Positions 19,659 through 23,204 of a stretch of 23,204 bases of DNA are shown here, piece after piece. The notes beneath the pieces were generated by a model that made no database searches, had not been told where the DNA came from, and was given only the letters and a program-made list of their open reading frames with translations. The DNA comes from Plantago elongata (lineage: Eukaryota > Streptophyta > Magnoliopsida > Lamiales > Plantaginaceae), in assembly GCA_036897095.1 (NCBI GenBank), contig JAYMSP010002631.1, forward strand, positions 1-23,204, read 5' to 3'. A program made the translations under genes and the position numbers. Every line of letters begins with the position of its first letter. The stretch's first letter is position 1.

Positions 19659-20502
19659 ATATTAACAACATGAACATTTTGACTAACAACATGCTAACTA
19701 ACATGGATGCTTTTATTTGTAACATAATCTCATCTATAAAATAAGTTATTTAATGAACTTAAATGTATTTATAACATCTCAAAACCAATAAAGATACGAC
19801 CTCTATAGATTAATTAGTTACACATTAACATATGTTGTTGATGGAAACATATAATCAAAATATATGTATAACTAATTTTTACTTTTTCGTAAAAAATTCC
19901 ATTTTAACAATATATACAATGTTTTGGCCAATAATTTAGATCTTCTTCGTTCTTATTTTGGTAGTATATTATCACAAAGTCTCATAAGAGAAAGAGATAA
20001 TTTCAAATCCATTTACTTGAACGCGATCTATGTTCTTTAAAAAAGTCATATCTGTATTAAATTAAAATGTATACAGTATGTTATTGACAAATTCTCTTGT
20101 TTAATACTATGAAAAAATTCATATGGGTTTGGATGCTTGGTAATTGGTAGTCCCCATTAGTACTTGGGTCATGTCCGTGGTCATGTAATATTTACAGTGA
20201 AACATGGGGCCATAAATTAAGTCAAAATAGTTGCGTGTCTGGATTCGATGAATTAAGGTTATTGAGATTTTAGTAGTAAGTGAACAAAGATAGAAAATAC
20301 CATGGTGTATCTTCAGAATCGGATACACAAAACAAAACATACATACACCTGATGAGCTCAAATAAGATCTGTTGGTATGTAATGTAAGCATGTATGTATA
20401 TCTATAGCACAAGCGCTAGCATCCACGTGGACTGTCTTGTTTTATGACAAGTGCCAACCAGTCTTACGAGTCTACTACGTGACGATAGGGTGCTTGAAGT
20501 TG
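19659..20502. other. AT-rich intergenic DNA
   Basis: A 97-codon minus-strand frame at 20119-20412 is Tyr/Thr/Ile-rich, with no recognisable domain, and is probably chance. No other feature is seen. Confidence 0.45.
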
Positions 20503-20510
20503 AATGCATC

Positions 20511-22118
20511 TAGACCTGACATGCAGGTTATTCGGATGGATCATTCCCGCTCGCTTTTTATTTTAGATTATTTTTAAGTCGAGTCGGGTGATGTTCTGAT
20601 TCAGATGATGGTCGGGTTTGGATCATTTTAAGTTATTGATATTTCGGGTCGCTTTGGATCGGGTCCGTTCGGATATAGAAAATCGAATCATTTCAGGTCG
20701 ACTATTTTTAGATTTGGGTGTTATTCGGGTTTGGGTCTTTTCGGATTAAAAAAGTTCGGATTGTTTCGGGTCAAATATTTTCGGATTTTGGTCGTTTTCG
20801 AACTAATTTATTTTGGATTGTTTTGGGTTGAATATTGAGGTAGTTTTAGACAATGCACATTATTAATATATGATACAATGATACTTTGTTACTGTTGGAA
20901 GTCTCGTTGTTATAACTTTTAACTTGTGAAAGACTTCTCTAATTAGAGTTTTGTTACTTTGAGTTTGAATTGACAAAGAACATGAGAATGTAATTAGTTT
21001 GCTACTTACTATGCAATATGCTTCAGGGAAATGTACCAGAATATCATCTTTGTAGTCCTTTTCATTTTAATAATCATGTTTCTTTTTATATTGTATTTTT
21101 GTCTAAAACCTGTTAATGAATATAATGTTTCTGCAAGTGAATTATCCAATGGTTTATGAGGAGTTTGAAGTTATATTCAAACAATTGATAGATGATACAC
21201 AATTATACTTGTAAATGGAGAACGTATGTTAATATGACTTAACTGCTCGATGAACTTATATGCAATTCAATCATACTTATATTTACTTTTAATTTTTTTT
21301 AAGTAGAGTAGTAAAAGGTACAAGTTTTTTGGATAAACTTTAAAAGTCATCATTTTAAAAAGATTGAAAAATTAAGTAAAAATAAAGAAAAAAAGTATAT
21401 CATTCTAGTTTTATAATAGTAGCATTCAAGATTAACGTCTATGAAATCTTCTTATGGAAGTGAATTCAAAAATATATTCAAAATAATTTTTTTAATTTTT
21501 GTAAATAAAATTATATGAGATTTAATAAAAGAGATACTTCATGTCCAACCAACTTTCCTATAGTACAATAAAAAATCTAGATTATATACAATAACTTTAG
21601 TTTATTCCATTTACATCAACAAGTTATAAGATATTCATGCTTTAAACGGTGCCCTCTAATAATGGATGCATTGTGATACTTGTGACTACGCGTCACATCT
21701 AATTCGGGTCATTTTGGAGCGTTTGAGTACGCGTTGGATGATTCAGGTCAATTCTAATTCGGGTAATTTCTTATCGAATGATTCTGGATCAATTCTAATT
21801 CGGATCATTTCGGACCGGATGATTTGGGTCAATTTGGATTCTAGTCAATTCGGATCGGGTAATTTCGGGTCTGGTGGTTTTGGGTCATTTCGGATCGGGC
21901 CTGTTCATACCATTCTAATCGGGTCGCTTCGGATACACCGGGTCAATTCGTGTTTCAGGTCATTTTTGGATATGACAATTTCGGATCATTTTTGAATTCG
22001 GATCGGATCTCGGATCATTTTCGAGTATGCGAATGTAATAATTTCGGGTCTACTTTTAAGTTCGAATCCGATCATTTCGAATCGAATTTTAAATTTGAGT
22101 GAAAGACGGCGGGGTCTA
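20511..22118. mobile_element. Putative hAT-like non-autonomous element with TTCGGGTC blocks
   Basis: The ends TAGACCTGAC and GGCGGGGTCTA share the inverted terminal word TAGACC. They are flanked by AATGCATC (20503-20510) and AATGCATT (22119-22126), an 8-bp direct repeat with one mismatch, the hAT target-site size. Two blocks (20525-20840 and 21700-22090) consist of degenerate TTCGGGTC / GGATCATTTCGG words, and about 850 bp of AT-rich DNA lies between. The 109-codon frame at 21666-21995 is a reading of these repeats. No transposase is visible. ATGCAT is a palindrome, so the end call is tentative. Confidence 0.45.
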
Positions 22119-22126
22119 AATGCATT

Positions 22127-22349
22127 GCATCGATCAACCTTGAACTTGGTCACCTAGTCACAACTCGTAAGGGTACATATTAATCTGCTCAATTCCACGT
22201 ATCGCATGCATGCACTATACTGTCACACCGTCTGAAAGGGAACCCAAAGAATATGCTTACTCTTGTTATTGAGGAAATACTTTAATTCTTATTGCTTTTT
22301 CTCCGTTCTCTTCCGTTCTAATGTAATTTAATGAGATTGTAAATTTACA
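22127..22349. other. Short intergenic stretch
   Basis: No feature recognised between the putative hAT-like element and the MITE. Confidence 0.5.
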
Positions 22350-22548
22350 CTCCCTCCGTTAAAGTCTCACATTTTATTTAATGAAATTTATTTTCTACGT
22401 TATACATTATCTTTCATATACTTTATTTATTATTTTTCTTATTTTATCCAATCACATTCATACTTTATTACATTCTTTTCTACTTTATCACTTTTTTCTT
22501 AAAATTTATATCCGGTTTCGCAAAACTTCCAATTCGGGACAAAGGGAG
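22350..22548. mobile_element. Stowaway-like MITE
   Basis: Left CTCCCTCCGTTAAAG and right GGGACAAAGGGAG form imperfect inverted ends; the right end is followed by TA, the left preceded by CA. It is 199 bp and AT-rich, with no coding content. Confidence 0.72.
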
Positions 22549-22812
22549 TATAAACAGTCATATGTGTGCAACCTAGGAGTGGTTAGGGGTCGTCCCCCCA
22601 CCCCCTCCTCGAAAATATGTCATATATATTTTTGCATCCGCCTCTAAATTGTATCATATTTTCTTTTTTATTCTCTCTTTTTAATTTTCTTTTATCTTCT
22701 TTATCAATACAAAAAAATCCACCAAGTCAGAATCATATATCTTCATTGCAAAGATCCGAACAACTCCATGTCGGAAAACATCAAATCAAAGTTGTTACAT
22801 AGGATAATATCC
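22549..22812. other. AT-rich intergenic stretch
   Basis: No gene recognised; the two small frames here are T-rich with no domain. Confidence 0.5.
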
Positions 22813-23204
22813 TGTTAAACATCCCACATCGCTTGAGAGTATCTTGGACACTCACTATGTAACGACTCGGCCACTAATGGACCGGCAAGGTTATGTATGG
22901 CTGGCCCACCACTCGGTACGATATTGTCTACTTTGGGCCGGTGCCCGCACGAATTTATTTTGGGTTTCCCCAAAAGGCCTCATACCATAGGAGAGTGATG
23001 GTCTACATATATATTGATGTAGCGTGCGTGGTTGATTCACAGGAACGATAAACTTAAGACTCGTTGATCCAAAAGAATATCGAGAATTGACTCAAGATTC
23101 GTTGATTCAGCAGAATACCGAGAATTTATGGATCAAGATTCGTTGATTCATAAGAATACCGAAAATTGACAGATTTGGAGGAACACCTCAATTTTTTTAT
23201 ATAA
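22813..23204. mobile_element. LTR/TRIM-like retroelement fragment, cut by the window end
   Basis: ACATCCCACATCGCTTGAGA, TGTAACGACTCGGCC and the stretch GGGCCGGTGCCCGCACGAAT are words I associate with LTRs of short plant retroelements. TGTAACGA..CGGCC also resembles the plus-strand edge of the Cassandra-like LTR at 6574, but no 5S-like core follows. The right limit is outside the window and no protein frame is visible. Confidence 0.45.
23056..23176 (+). repeat. Three-copy tandem repeat of about 40 bp
   Basis: Units start at 23056, 23094 and 23135, each with AAGA(C/T)TCGTTGAT(C/T)CA, then AAGAATA(T/C)CGA.AATT. A partial unit (GTTGATTCACAGGAACGATA) precedes them. The third unit ends about 28 bp before the window end. 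Confidence 0.85.

Noticed and set aside
21666..21995. 109-residue Gly/Ser-rich ORF resembling a repetitive protein
   Set aside because: The SGNFGSGGFGS-like stretch is a direct reading of TTCGGGT-type repeats; no promoter or splice structure supports a gene.
22050..22085. tRNA B-box-like GTTCGAATCC
   Set aside because: It falls in the TTCGGGTC-type repeat block and no tRNA cloverleaf or A-box can be drawn around it.

Overview
The window looks like nuclear DNA of a flowering plant, most likely a eudicot. It is AT-rich. Its genes have short GT-AG introns, TATA boxes and families known only from land plants (BURP domain; organ-specific/DUF2775 proteins). The intergenic space is full of small transposable elements: Stowaway-type MITEs with CTCCCTCC ends, a Cassandra-type TRIM with 5S-rRNA-like LTRs, and degenerate GAACTAAAT and TTCGGGTC repeats. 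The repeat style suggests Caryophyllales, but that is only an impression. There is no sign of operons, prokaryotic genes, CRISPR, or tRNA or intact rRNA genes.

Four protein-coding genes can be supported, all between about 8.9 and 17.9 kb. A two-exon BURP-domain gene lies on the minus strand (8884-9787) and has the complete CHX10CHX26CHX25CHX8W signature. Two tandem two-exon genes on the plus strand (12168-12564 and 13649-14050) encode 93-residue secreted proteins of the organ-specific (S2/P4, DUF2775) family. A minus-strand gene (16748-17425, with a 5' UTR intron and a TATA box near 17.83 kb) encodes a 225-residue, probably nuclear, acidic/basic protein of unknown function. In the three secreted-protein genes a phase-0 intron cuts the signal peptide after codon 16, 17 or 19. 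This shared layout and the close spacing are the main functional lead: a BURP protein (a family that includes copper-dependent peptide cyclases) sits beside two short secreted proteins with conserved Trp and Tyr residues. A functional link is a hypothesis only.

0-8.6 kb is a repeat-rich gene desert. It holds a hairpin-rich block (1.03-1.31 kb), a 40-bp tandem duplication, a GAACTAAAT-type repeat, a 717-bp GAGCAT-ended element with GGTCCGG-rich ends (2.73-3.45 kb), a Stowaway MITE (3.60-3.83 kb), a degenerate array built on GTAGAG..CCAAGCTC (3.87-4.7 kb), a C23 tract, a second hairpin-rich block (5.65-5.84 kb) and a Cassandra-like TRIM inserted in a CT microsatellite (6.57-7.28 kb).

17.9-23.2 kb is again AT-rich and without recognisable genes. 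It holds a perfect 16-bp-stem hairpin, two Stowaway-like MITEs, a putative 1.6-kb hAT-like element with TTCGGGTC repeat blocks at both ends, and an LTR/TRIM-like fragment with short tandem repeats that runs to the window end.
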